The notes beneath the pieces were generated by a model, which was not told the origin of the DNA, searched no databases, and was given only the letters and a program-made list of their open reading frames with translations. Position numbers and translations under genes: made by a program. 64,000 nt of DNA from REEB95 sp963785735 (GTDB taxonomy: Bacteria > Pseudomonadota > Alphaproteobacteria > ATCC43930 > CGMCC-115725): contig CAWAWJ010000001.1 of NCBI GenBank assembly GCA_963785735.1, positions 2,160,720 through 2,224,719 of the forward strand, given 5' to 3'. Positions 30,820 to 39,602 of the stretch are shown piece by piece (the first letter of the stretch is position 1; every line of letters begins with the position of its first letter).

Positions 30820-31764
30820 TTATGGCTTTCGCTCACCGGCCGCCGCGCCAAAGCGCCAACGCGCCAGGAGGTTATTGATCTCGCCAACCACGCCCCGCCG
30901 GAACACGAGAACGCAAACCACGAAGATTACGCCCTCGATCACCGTTACCCAGGAGCCCAGCTGTACGAGGTAATTCTCCATCGTCACCAAGATGAAGGCT
31001 CCGGCCACCGGCCCCCAAATCGTCCCCAACCCGCCGATGAGCGTCATCAGCACCACATCGCCAGACATCTGCCAGGTCACATCGGTGAGCGAAGCAAGCT
31101 GGAAGACCAGCGACTTGGTCGCCCCGGCCAAGCCCGCAAGCGTCGCGGACAAGGTAAAGGCGAGAATCTTATAGCGGTCGGCATTGTAGCCAAGCGATAT
31201 CGCGCGCGGCTCATTGTCGCGTATGGCCTTCAACACCTCGCCGAAAGGCGAATGGATGGTCCGGTAGATGACGCCGAACCCGATCAGGAAAATCGCCAGC
31301 ACGAAATAATACATGGCGAGCGGCTGGCTTAGATCGATCAGGCCGAACAGCGTCCCGCGCGGCACCGCCTGGATGCCGTCCTCGCCGCCGGTGAATTTCG
31401 CCTCGACCGCGATGAAATAAACCATCTGCGACAGCGCCAGCGTCACCATGGCGAAATAGATTCCCTTGCGGCGGATGGCGAGCAAGGCGAAAACCCAACC
31501 CATGATCGCGGCCGCCGCCGTGCCGGTCAGGATGCCGAGGAGCGGAGAAAAACCCCATACCTTGACCGAATAAGCGGTGATGTAGGACGCGCTGCCCATG
31601 AAGGCGGCATGGCCGAAGGAAAGCAATCCGCCGAAGCCGATAAGCAAATTGAAAGCCGCGGCGAAGAGGCCGAAGCAGAGCGCTTTCATCAGGAAGGTGG
31701 GATAGAACACGAACGGGGCCGTTAGGGCGAGAAGAAGGAGGATCAACAGGCGGATCGCTCTCAT
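30820..31764 (-). CDS. livM: Branched-chain/aromatic ABC transporter permease LivM-like
   Basis: The 314-residue product has about nine hydrophobic segments and the LivM signatures NLLIGFGGLLSFGHAAFMG and, in the cytoplasmic loop, FGEVLKAIRDNEPRAISLGYN with the coupling EAA-like helix. It forms the inner-membrane channel with LivH. A TTG at 31779 behind GGGGAG is a possible earlier start. The gene is last in livG-livF-livH-livM. Its position beside feruloyl-CoA synthase suggests an aromatic acid rather than leucine as substrate; this is inference. Confidence 0.92.
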   Translation of the reverse strand: MRAIRLLILLLLALTAPFVFYPTFLMKALCFGLFAAAFNLLIGFGGLLSFGHAAFMGSASYITAYSVKVWGFSPLLGILTGTAAAAIMGWVFALLAIRRKGIYFAMVTLALSQMVYFIAVEAKFTGGEDGIQAVPRGTLFGLIDLSQPLAMYYFVLAIFLIGFGVIYRTIHSPFGEVLKAIRDNEPRAISLGYNADRYKILAFTLSATLAGLAGATKSLVFQLASLTDVTWQMSGDVVLMTLIGGLGTIWGPVAGAFILVTMENYLVQLGSWVTVIEGVIFVVCVLVFRRGVVGEINNLLARWRFGAAAGERKP

Positions 31765-31780
31765 GCGGGGGCTTTCCAAT

Positions 31781-32671
31781 TCAATCTCCCCGGCCGAACA
31801 GGCCCGCCGGCTTCACCAGCAGAACGAGAGCCATGATGACGTAGATCACGGTGGAAGAGGCTTCGGGATAGAACACCTTGGTCAGGCCCTCGATCATCCC
31901 GAGCGCGAAACCCGAGACGACCGATCCCAGAATCGAACCCATGCCGCCGATGACGACGACGGCGAAGACGACGACGATCAGATTCGAGCCCATCAGCGGG
32001 CTGACCTGATAAATCGGAGCGGCCATCACCCCGGCCAGCGCCGCCAGCCCCACGCCGAAACCATAAGTGAGGGTAATCAAGCGCGGCACGTTGATGCCGA
32101 AGGCCTGGACCAGAGCGGGGTTCTCGGTCGCGGCGCGCAGATGAGCGCCGAGCCGCGTGCGCTCGATGACGAACCAGGTACCGAAGCAAAAAAACGCCGA
32201 GGCGGCAATGACCCAGGCCCGGTAGTTGGGCAGAATCATGAATCCCAGATCCTGCGAGCCGCCCAACGCATCCGGAATCGAATAAGGCTTGCCGGCGGAA
32301 CCGTATTTCTGGCGGAACAGCCCCTCGATGATAAGAGCGATGCCGAAGGTGAGCAGCAGGCCGTAGAGATGGTCGAGCTTATAGACGTGGCGGATGAACA
32401 GCCGTTCCAGCAGCATGCCGAACGCACCGACGGCGATCGGGGCGATGACCAGCGACGGCCAATAGCCGATGCCGAGAACATTGAGCAGCAGATAAGCGCT
32501 GAACGCGCCCAACATGTACTGCGAGCCGTGGGTGAAGTTGATGATGTTAAGCAGGCCGAAGATGACCGCGAGGCCAAGACTGAGCATCGCGTAAAACGCG
32601 CCGTTGATGAGGCCGATAAGAAGCTGGGCGAAGATAGCCGGCGGCAAGGAAATATGAATCACGTCCAGCAT
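31781..32671 (-). CDS. livH: ABC transporter permease LivH-like
   Basis: The 296-residue product is a LivH-type permease with about eight membrane segments. It shows GLINGAFYAMLSLGLAVIFG, NIINFTHGSQYMLGA and the loop GAHLRAATENPALVQAFGI that contacts the ATPases. It ends in LLVKPAGLFGRGD. It starts one base after the livF stop and ends next to livM, so it belongs to one transcript. Confidence 0.94.
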   Translation of the reverse strand: MLDVIHISLPPAIFAQLLIGLINGAFYAMLSLGLAVIFGLLNIINFTHGSQYMLGAFSAYLLLNVLGIGYWPSLVIAPIAVGAFGMLLERLFIRHVYKLDHLYGLLLTFGIALIIEGLFRQKYGSAGKPYSIPDALGGSQDLGFMILPNYRAWVIAASAFFCFGTWFVIERTRLGAHLRAATENPALVQAFGINVPRLITLTYGFGVGLAALAGVMAAPIYQVSPLMGSNLIVVVFAVVVIGGMGSILGSVVSGFALGMIEGLTKVFYPEASSTVIYVIMALVLLVKPAGLFGRGD

Positions 32672-32672
32672 C

Positions 32673-33392
32673 TTAAACCCCGAGATAATTCTGCAGTTTC
32701 CGGGCTTCCGCTTCGATCTGGGCGTTCGGGATCACGTCGATCACCCGGCCGTTCTCGACCACGTAATGACGGTCGGCGACCGTCGCTGCAAATCGGAAGT
32801 TCTGCTCGACCAGGAGAATGGTGAATCCCCGCTGTTTCAAGTGGCGTATCACCGCGCCGATCTGCTGCACGATCACCGGCGCCAGACCCTCGGTCGGCTC
32901 GTCCAGCAGCAAGAGGCGCGCCCCGGTGCGCAGAATGCGCGCGATCGCCAGCATTTGCTGTTCGCCGCCCGAGAGTTTGGTGCCTTGGCTGGCGCGGCGC
33001 TCCATCAGATTGGGAAAGAGCGCGTAGATCGCCTCGGTGCCAAAGCCGCCCGGCGCGATAACCGGCGGCAGCAGCAGATTCTCCTCGACGGTAAGGCTGG
33101 AGAAGATGCCGCGTTCCTCGGGACAATATGCCACGCCGAGCCGCGCGATACGGTAGGACGGCAACGCGATCAGGGAATGGCCATCGAACACCACATTGCC
33201 CTTGCGCTCGGGCAAAATGCCCATCACCGCCTTCAATGCCGTGGTTTTTCCCGCGCCGTTGCGGCCGAGAAGGGTGGCAACCTCGCCCCGCGCCACGGCG
33301 AAATTCATGCCGTGCAGCACATGGGATTCTCCGTACCAGGCTTCGAGGCCACTGACCTCGAGCAGTGCCGCGCCAACGGTTCCCTCAACCAT
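32673..33392 (-). CDS. livF: ABC transporter ATP-binding protein LivF-like
   Basis: The 239-residue product has Walker A LGRNGAGKTTALKAV, the signature LSGGEQQMLAIARIL, Walker B LLLLDEPTEGLAP and the switch histidine region LLVEQNFRFA. YCPEERGIFSSLTVEENL is typical of LivF. It overlaps the end of livG by eight bases. Confidence 0.95.
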   Translation of the reverse strand: MVEGTVGAALLEVSGLEAWYGESHVLHGMNFAVARGEVATLLGRNGAGKTTALKAVMGILPERKGNVVFDGHSLIALPSYRIARLGVAYCPEERGIFSSLTVEENLLLPPVIAPGGFGTEAIYALFPNLMERRASQGTKLSGGEQQMLAIARILRTGARLLLLDEPTEGLAPVIVQQIGAVIRHLKQRGFTILLVEQNFRFAATVADRHYVVENGRVIDVIPNAQIEAEARKLQNYLGV

Positions 33393-34137
33393 GGCCGGTT
33401 CCCAGATAGGCCTCGCGCACTTCCGCGTTCGCGGCGATTTCGCGATAGGTGCCTTCGGCGAGAATCTGTCCGCGCGTCAGCACGGTGATCACGTCGGAAA
33501 GATCGGCGACCACCGACAGATTGTGCTCCACCATCAGCACGGTGCGGGTCTTCGCAATCGCGCGTATCAGCGCGGAGATGCGGCGAATATCCTCCTGGCC
33601 GAGCCCCGCCATCGGCTCGTCGAGCAACAGCAGTTCGGGATCGAGCGCCAGGGTGGTGGCGATTTCGAGCGCCCGCTTCCGGCCGTATGGCAATTCGGCG
33701 GCAAACAGCCCGGCATGTTCGCCCAGGCCGACCGAAGCGAGAATGGCGTCGGCTCGGGCATCGAGATGGCGGATCGCGTCGAGGGACCTCCAGAAATGAT
33801 ACGAGGTGCCGAGCGGCCGTTGCAGCGCGACGCGCACATTCTCGCGAACCGTCATGTGCGGGAACACGGCGGAGATTTGGAACGACCGCACCATGCCGAG
33901 CCGGGCGACGCCCGCGGCATTGCGGCGGGTGATGTCCTTCCCCTTGAACACGATCGCGCCGGAGGTGGGCTTTAGGAATTTTGTGAGCAGGTTGAAGACC
34001 GTGGTCTTGCCGGCCCCGTTCGGCCCGATCAGAGCGTGGATGGTATTGCGGCGCACGCTGAGCGAAACATCGCGCACCGCCGTGAAGCCGAGAAAATCCT
34101 TGGTCAAGCCCGTGGCTTGCAGGATGATTTCAGCCAA
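33385..34137 (-). CDS. livG: ABC transporter ATP-binding protein LivG-like
   Basis: The 250-residue product starts at TTG 34137, three bases after a GGGGGAGGGGGAG tract; the open frame extends 44 residues farther upstream but that part looks non-coding. Walker A is IGPNGAGKTTVFNLL, followed by GMVRSFQISAVFPHMTVREN, typical of LivG. The signature motif is ELPYGRKRALEIAT, with Walker B LLLLDEPMAGLG. It heads the minus-strand liv unit, divergent from feruloyl-CoA synthase. Confidence 0.94.
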   Translation of the reverse strand: MAEIILQATGLTKDFLGFTAVRDVSLSVRRNTIHALIGPNGAGKTTVFNLLTKFLKPTSGAIVFKGKDITRRNAAGVARLGMVRSFQISAVFPHMTVRENVRVALQRPLGTSYHFWRSLDAIRHLDARADAILASVGLGEHAGLFAAELPYGRKRALEIATTLALDPELLLLDEPMAGLGQEDIRRISALIRAIAKTRTVLMVEHNLSVVADLSDVITVLTRGQILAEGTYREIAANAEVREAYLGTGHG

Positions 34138-34452
34138 GCACTCCCCCTCCCCCTTATTCGCGTTATTGGCCGGCACGGTTCCGGCGCCAACAATCTCATA
34201 ACGGTTTTGCCAGATTCCGCAACATGCGAAGCAACGCGCCCTTGTCCCCGCCGCGCATCCGCCGGACATGATCCTTTCGTGCCCGGCGTCCAGCCATTCG
34301 AGGGATTTCAGCTTGCGGCGGCCCTCGGCGGCGAAAGAGAGCCTAAGTGGAGGTAAATAACTATTTTAATTGGCAATCGATTGCCCGATAATCTTCCATC
34401 GGCCAAAGCCAAGGTGACCGGATACAGAGTCCCGGGCGACGATGGGGGATCG
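34138..34452. promoter_or_regulatory. Divergent promoter region between livG and feruloyl-CoA synthase
   Basis: This 315-base spacer separates the two arms of the ferulate locus. Its centre, around 34348-34371, is AT-rich (AAATAACTATTTTAAT) and would suit promoters in both directions. It directly adjoins the palindrome at 34372-34385. No regulator gene is found within the locus. Confidence 0.55.
34372..34385. promoter_or_regulatory. Perfect 14-base palindrome, probable operator
   Basis: GGCAATCGATTGCC reads the same on both strands. It lies directly beside the AT-rich block between the two divergent arms of the ferulate-type locus and 68 bases before the feruloyl-CoA synthase start. Its size and place fit the site of a MarR- or TetR-type repressor responding to a hydroxycinnamoyl-CoA, by analogy with ferulate regulators. 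The protein that binds it is not in the window. Confidence 0.5.
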
Positions 34453-36318
34453 ATGAAGTCGGGGCTCATGGACCAATTATCCGCGCTCGGGGACGAAACG
34501 CTTTTCCCGGCGCCGCGCATCCATATGGTCCGCCGCGGCGACGGCGCGATCCTAATGCGCTCGCTCGACGCGTTGGCGCCCTATCCGCGCGTCCTCGGCC
34601 AGGATTTGCTCCATTGGGCCAAAGCGGCGCCAGACCGCCTGTTTCTGGCGCAGCGCCGGACGGATGGCGCGTGGCGAAAACTCACCTATGGCGAGGCGCT
34701 GAAGGCGGTATGCGCGATCGGCCAGGCGCTGCTCAACCGCGGTCTCGGCCCGGAGCGGCCGCTCATGCTGATCGCCGAGAACGGCATCGACCACGCGCTG
34801 ATGACGCTGGCGGCGATGCATGTGGGGGTTCCGGCCGCGCCGGTCTCGACCGCCTATTCACGGCTGTCTCAGGATTACGCCCGGCTCAGGCATATCGTTG
34901 CGCGGCTGACACCCGGGCTCATCTATGTCGACGATGGCGCCGCGCATAAGGGTATGCTCGCCGCGGTCGATTTCGCCGGCGCCGAGCTGGTGGTGAGCGC
35001 CAACCCGCCTTCTGGCCGCGCCGCGACGGATTTCGCAACACTCGCGGCGGCCAAGCCGACCGGGGATGTCGACCGCGCCTTCGCGGCCACCGGTCCCGAC
35101 ACCATCGCCAAGGTGCTGTTCACGTCGGGCTCGACCGGCATGCCCAAGGGCGTGATCAACACCCAGCGCATGCTGACCGTGAACCAGACGATGTCGACAT
35201 ATTGCTGGCCGTTTCTCGAGCGCCGCCCGCCGGTGCTGGTCGACTGGCTGCCCTGGAACCATACTTTCGGCGGCAACAACAATTTCAACATGGTGCTCCG
35301 CCACGGCGGCACGCTGTGGATCGACGAAGGCAGGCCCGCTCCCGGCTTGATCGAGAAGACAGTCGCCAATCTGCGCGAGATCGCGCCGACCATCTCGCTG
35401 AACGTGCCGCGCGGCTATGCCCTGCTGCTCGATTATCTGGAAGGCGACAAGACGTTGGCCGAGAACTTCTTCAGCAAGCTCGAATTGTTTTTTTATGCCG
35501 CCGCATCGTTGCCGCAGCCGCTGTGGGAACGGCTGGAGCGGCTGGCCGAGCGGGAGCGCGGCCGCCCACTGCCGATGACCTCGTCCTGGGGCATGACCGA
35601 GACAGCTCCGATGGTGACCACGGTGCATTTCCCGATCGAACGCGGCGGCAATGTCGGCGTTCCGGTGCCCGGCTGCGAATTGAAGCTGGTGCCCGAGGGC
35701 GGGAAGCTCGAGGCGCGCGTGCGCGGCCCGAACGTGACCCCGGGCTATTGGCGCGATCCGGAGCGAACCAAGGCGGCGTTTGACGAGGAAGGATATTACC
35801 GCACCGGCGACGCCATGCTGCTGGCCGATCCTCGGGACGCGTCCCGGGGCGTGCTGTTCGACGGCCGCATCGGCGAGGATTTCAAGCTGATGTCGGGCAC
35901 CTGGGTCCATGTCGGCGAATTGCGCGTGGCGGCCACCGCGGCCCTGGCGCCGGTGGCGGAGGACATCGTGGTCACCGGCCACGGGCGCGACGAAATCGGC
36001 ATCATGATTTTCCCCAGCCGGGCCGGATGCCGCCGTCTCTGCCCGCAATTGGACGATGCCCCGGCGTCGCGGCTGATCGCCGAACCGGCGGTGCGCGCGG
36101 CGGTGGCGAACGGCCTGGCGCTTTTCAATTCCGGCAAGAGCGGATCGTCCGGCCGCATCGCTCGCGCGCTGCTGCTGCCCGATCCGCCTGCGCAGGACGC
36201 TAATGAAATCACCGACAAAGGCTATATAAACCAGCGCGCCGTGATCGAGCGCCGCGCCGACTGGGTCGCGCGGCTTCATGCCGCGCCCGCCGACCCGACC
36301 GTGATTCTGCCCCCATGA
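34453..36318 (+). CDS. fcs: Feruloyl-CoA synthase-like acyl-CoA ligase
   Basis: The 621-residue product is a long AMP-forming ligase of the feruloyl-CoA synthase group. It has RVLGQDLLHWAKAAPDRLFL near the start, GVPAAPVSTAYS, the phosphate loop LFTSGSTGMPKGVINT, DWLPWNHTFGG, SSWGMTETAPM and the hinge segment YYRTGDAML. The C-terminal part is the family's atypical one (DGRIGEDFKLMSGTWVHVG). It would activate ferulate or related aromatic acids with ATP and CoA. The ATG at 34453 follows GGGGGAT; a TTG at 34381 would add 24 weak residues. It is followed after ten bases by a thiolase gene. Confidence 0.88.
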   Translation: MKSGLMDQLSALGDETLFPAPRIHMVRRGDGAILMRSLDALAPYPRVLGQDLLHWAKAAPDRLFLAQRRTDGAWRKLTYGEALKAVCAIGQALLNRGLGPERPLMLIAENGIDHALMTLAAMHVGVPAAPVSTAYSRLSQDYARLRHIVARLTPGLIYVDDGAAHKGMLAAVDFAGAELVVSANPPSGRAATDFATLAAAKPTGDVDRAFAATGPDTIAKVLFTSGSTGMPKGVINTQRMLTVNQTMSTYCWPFLERRPPVLVDWLPWNHTFGGNNNFNMVLRHGGTLWIDEGRPAPGLIEKTVANLREIAPTISLNVPRGYALLLDYLEGDKTLAENFFSKLELFFYAAASLPQPLWERLERLAERERGRPLPMTSSWGMTETAPMVTTVHFPIERGGNVGVPVPGCELKLVPEGGKLEARVRGPNVTPGYWRDPERTKAAFDEEGYYRTGDAMLLADPRDASRGVLFDGRIGEDFKLMSGTWVHVGELRVAATAALAPVAEDIVVTGHGRDEIGIMIFPSRAGCRRLCPQLDDAPASRLIAEPAVRAAVANGLALFNSGKSGSSGRIARALLLPDPPAQDANEITDKGYINQRAVIERRADWVARLHAAPADPTVILPP

Positions 36319-36328
36319 GCGAGGAAGC

Positions 36329-37558
36329 ATGATCTTCGGCACGGTCTATGACGATGTCTGGCTCAAGGGCGGCGCGCGCACCGGCTTCGCCGATTACGGC
36401 GGTGTGCTGGCGCGGATTTCGCCGACCGATCTCGGCATCGTCGCGGCCAAGGCCGCGCTCGATCGGTCCAGCACCAAGCCCGAAAGCGTCGATACGGTGA
36501 TCGGCGCCAATGTCGCGCAATCGAGCTACGACGCTTTTTATCTTCCCCGGCATGTCGGTATCTATAGCGGCGTGCCGATCGACCGTCCGGCCTTGCTGGT
36601 GCAGCGGCTTTGCACCTCGGGCTTCGAGGCCATCCTGCAAGCCGCCGATGCGATCAAGCTCGGCAAGGCGGAGACGGGGCTGTGCGTGGGCGCGGAATCG
36701 ATGTCGCGCAACCCGGTGGTTTCCTACACCATGCGCGGCGGTTTTCGCATGGGCCAGGCCGAGTTCAAGGATTTCCTCTGGGAATCCAATCTTGACACCG
36801 CGCCGATGAAGCGCATGGGCGACACCGCCGAGGCGCTGGCGCAGCGCTATCAGATCACGCGCGAGGAAGTGGACGCTTTCGCCGCCGAAAGCTTCGCGCG
36901 GGGAATATCGGCGCGCGAGCGTGGTTATTTCGAAGGCGAGATCGTTCCGGTCGAATCTCGGCGCTTCGAGCGCGAAGGTTATGTGCCGCGCGAGCTGGCG
37001 CTGCCGCGCGGCGTCAAGAGCTATGCCGAGGATAATCACCTGCGGCCGACTTCACGCGAGGTGCTCGGCGGGCTCAAGCCGGCCTTCGGCGGGGTGCAGA
37101 CCGGCGGCAATAGTTCGGCCATCGTCGATGGCGCGGCGGCCGTAGTGGTCGGCGGCAAATCCTCTGCAAGGAACGGCGCGGCGCCGCTGGCGCGCATCGT
37201 TGCCGGCGCCGCGGCCGGCGTGCCGCCCGAGATCATGGGCATCGGGCCGGTGCCCGCCATCCGCCACGCGCTCGAACTCGCGGGATTGAAGCTCAATTCC
37301 ATCGACCGCTTCGAGATCAACGAGGCATTCGGCGCGCAATACATCGCCGTCGAGCGCGAACTCGGCCTCGACCGCGCCAAGGTCAACGTCAATGGCGGCG
37401 CCATCGCGCTCGGCCATCCGCTCGGCGCCACCGGCGTGCGTTGCACGCTGACCCTGGCGCGCGAGCTCAAGGAGAAGAAACTGCGCTACGGCATCGCATC
37501 GGCCTGCGCCGGCGGCGGCCAGGGCGTTGCGATCATCTTGGAAAACACCGCCGCGTAA
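36329..37558 (+). CDS. Acetyl-CoA acetyltransferase / 3-ketoacyl-CoA thiolase
   Basis: The 409-residue product is a thiolase. The acyl-accepting cysteine is in VQRLCTSGFEAI at about 90, with NEAFGAQY, the histidine block NVNGGAIALGHPLGATG near 355, and CAGGGQGVA with the second cysteine near 390. It would cleave a 3-ketoacyl-CoA to acetyl-CoA plus a shortened acyl-CoA, here probably 3-keto-3-arylpropionyl-CoA. The gene lies between the CoA ligase and livK in one run. Confidence 0.92.
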   Translation: MIFGTVYDDVWLKGGARTGFADYGGVLARISPTDLGIVAAKAALDRSSTKPESVDTVIGANVAQSSYDAFYLPRHVGIYSGVPIDRPALLVQRLCTSGFEAILQAADAIKLGKAETGLCVGAESMSRNPVVSYTMRGGFRMGQAEFKDFLWESNLDTAPMKRMGDTAEALAQRYQITREEVDAFAAESFARGISARERGYFEGEIVPVESRRFEREGYVPRELALPRGVKSYAEDNHLRPTSREVLGGLKPAFGGVQTGGNSSAIVDGAAAVVVGGKSSARNGAAPLARIVAGAAAGVPPEIMGIGPVPAIRHALELAGLKLNSIDRFEINEAFGAQYIAVERELGLDRAKVNVNGGAIALGHPLGATGVRCTLTLARELKEKKLRYGIASACAGGGQGVAIILENTAA

Positions 37559-37582
37559 GCGGCTTTTTGGAGGGAGGGTTAA

Positions 37583-38806
37583 GTGCGTAAATTCGAAATT
37601 CTAGGCGTCGCCTTTTTTGCCGGTCTGGTATCGATCGGGCTGATCTCCGGCGCGCATGCCGACGGCAAGACGGTCCGCATCGGCGTGATGAACGACATGT
37701 CGGGGCCTTATGCCGATTTCCAGGGACCGGGTTCGGTGCTGGCGGCGCAGATGGCGGTCGAGGATTACGGCGGCAAGGCGGCGGGATTGCCGGTCGAGAT
37801 CATCTCCGGCGATCATCTCAACAAGCCCGATGTCGGCGCGGCGATGGCGCAGCAATGGATCGACAACCAGGGCGTCGACGCGATTGCCGACCTGCCCAAT
37901 TCGGCGGTGGCGCTGGCGGTCAACCAGATCGTCAAGGACAAGAACAAGGTGCTGCTCGGCTCCGGCGTCGGCACTTCCCTGCTGACCGGCGAGCAATGCT
38001 CGCCCAACACGGTGCAATGGACCTACGACACCTATGAAGTCGGCCACGCGATCGGCCATGCGGTGGTGCAGCGCGGCGGCAAGACCTGGTATTTCATCAG
38101 CGCCGATTACGCCTTCGGCAAGGATCTGCAGGCCCAGGCGACCGACCAGGTGCTAAAGGACGGCGGCAAGGTTCTGGGTGGGGTGGCGTTGCCGCTCGGC
38201 ACCAGCGACTTCTCCTCGTCGGTGCTGCAAGCGCAGAGCTCGGGCGCGCAGGTGGTGGCGCTGGCGAATGCCGGCGGGGACGAGACCAACACCATCAAGC
38301 AGGCGGGAGAATTCGGCCTGACCAAAAAGCAGAAGCTGGTCGGGCTGGTCTTCGGCTTGCAGAACGTTCCGCCGCTTGGCCTCGGCACGGCCCAGGGGCT
38401 GATGACGGTGCAGGCCTGGTACTGGGATCTCAACGACAAGACCCGAACCTTCGCCAAGCGCTTTCAGGCCCGGATGGCCAATCACAACATGCCCAATGAC
38501 ATGCAGGCCGGCGTCTACACGATCGTGACGCATTACCTGAAGGCGGTGGACAAGGTCGGCAGCGCGGCCGACGGCATGAAGGTCGTCGCCGCGATGAAGG
38601 CCATGCCGGTGGACGACGCGGTCTATGGCAAGGGTTCTATCCGCGCCGACGGACGGGGTATGCACCCGGTTTACCTGACTCAGGTCAAGACGCCCGCCGA
38701 ATCGAAGGGTGACTGGGATCTCTTCAAGGTGATTTCGGCGATCCCGGCAAACCAAGCCTTCCGGCCGCTGAGCGAAGGGAAATGTCCCTTCGTCGCCGCG
38801 AAATAA
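37583..38806 (+). CDS. ABC transporter substrate-binding protein LivK-like
   Basis: The 407-residue product has a signal peptide (FFAGLVSIGLISGAHADG) and a type I periplasmic binding fold: VRIGVMNDMSGPYADFQGPG, AVEDYGGKAAGLPVEII, and later VALANAGGDETNTIKQAGEFG. The start is a GTG behind GGAGGGAGGG. It would deliver ligand to the LivHM-LivGF transporter encoded divergently. Its place inside the catabolic operon argues for an aromatic acid such as ferulate or p-coumarate. Confidence 0.92.
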   Translation: MRKFEILGVAFFAGLVSIGLISGAHADGKTVRIGVMNDMSGPYADFQGPGSVLAAQMAVEDYGGKAAGLPVEIISGDHLNKPDVGAAMAQQWIDNQGVDAIADLPNSAVALAVNQIVKDKNKVLLGSGVGTSLLTGEQCSPNTVQWTYDTYEVGHAIGHAVVQRGGKTWYFISADYAFGKDLQAQATDQVLKDGGKVLGGVALPLGTSDFSSSVLQAQSSGAQVVALANAGGDETNTIKQAGEFGLTKKQKLVGLVFGLQNVPPLGLGTAQGLMTVQAWYWDLNDKTRTFAKRFQARMANHNMPNDMQAGVYTIVTHYLKAVDKVGSAADGMKVVAAMKAMPVDDAVYGKGSIRADGRGMHPVYLTQVKTPAESKGDWDLFKVISAIPANQAFRPLSEGKCPFVAAK

Positions 38807-38822
38807 CGGGGCGGCTATAGGC

Positions 38823-39596
38823 GTGAAAATCGACGGCCAGATCGGCGCCGTCGTTACCGGCGGAGCATCCGGGCTGGGGCTTGCCTCGGCCCGGCTGCTT
38901 GCGTCGCTCGGCGCGCGCGTCGCTATCCTCGATATCGACGGCGAGGCGGCGAAGCGGGCGGCGGCGGCGCTCGGCGGCAACGCGATCGCCGCCGCTTGCG
39001 ACGTGGCGGATGAGGGCCAGGCCGAGGCGGTGGTCGAGGATTTGCGCAAGCGGCTTGCTCCGCCGCGCATCCTGGTCAATTGCGCCGGCATCGGCACGGC
39101 CAGGCGCGTCGTCGGCAAGGACGGACCGATCCCGTTGAGCGATTTTACGCGCGTCATCGCGGTCAACCTGACCGGTACCTTCAACATGATCAGGCTGGTG
39201 GGGGCGCGGATGAGTCTCCTCGATCCGCTGGGGCCCGATGGCGAGCGCGGCGTCATTGTCAACACCGCCTCGATCGCCGCCTTCGACGGGCAGATCGGCC
39301 AGGCCGCCTATGCCGCTTCCAAGGGCGGAATCGTCGCGCTGACCCTGCCGGTGGCGCGCGAATTCGCCCGTTTCGGCATCCGCGTCGCGACCATCGCGCC
39401 CGGCATCTTCGAGACGCCGATGCTGCGCGCGCTGCCCGAGGCGGCGCGGAAGTCGCTGGGCGAAAGCGTGCCGTTTCCGCGCCGGCCCGGTTCGCCCGAC
39501 GAATATGCCCTGCTGATGCGCCAGATCGTCGAAAACCCGATGCTCAACGGCGAGACCATACGGCTCGACGGCGCCTTGCGCGCGGCGCTAGGCTGA
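38823..39596 (+). CDS. SDR 3-hydroxyacyl-CoA dehydrogenase, HSD10-like
   Basis: The 257-residue product is a classical short-chain dehydrogenase: cofactor motif VTGGASGLGLASA, LVNCAGIG, catalytic Ser in TASIAAF and the YAASKGG pair of Tyr and Lys, then IAPGIFETPML. The overall pattern resembles 3-hydroxyacyl-CoA dehydrogenase type 2. In this operon it would oxidise the hydrated aryl-CoA before thiolysis. It starts at a GTG 16 bases after livK. Confidence 0.9.
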   Translation: MKIDGQIGAVVTGGASGLGLASARLLASLGARVAILDIDGEAAKRAAAALGGNAIAAACDVADEGQAEAVVEDLRKRLAPPRILVNCAGIGTARRVVGKDGPIPLSDFTRVIAVNLTGTFNMIRLVGARMSLLDPLGPDGERGVIVNTASIAAFDGQIGQAAYAASKGGIVALTLPVAREFARFGIRVATIAPGIFETPMLRALPEAARKSLGESVPFPRRPGSPDEYALLMRQIVENPMLNGETIRLDGALRAALG

Positions 39597-39602
39597 GGGC
39601 CG

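Noticed and set aside
30370..31332. Plus-strand frame of 320 codons over the end of the GIY-YIG-like gene and livM
   Set aside because: It overlaps a clear livM on the other strand and shows shadow composition.
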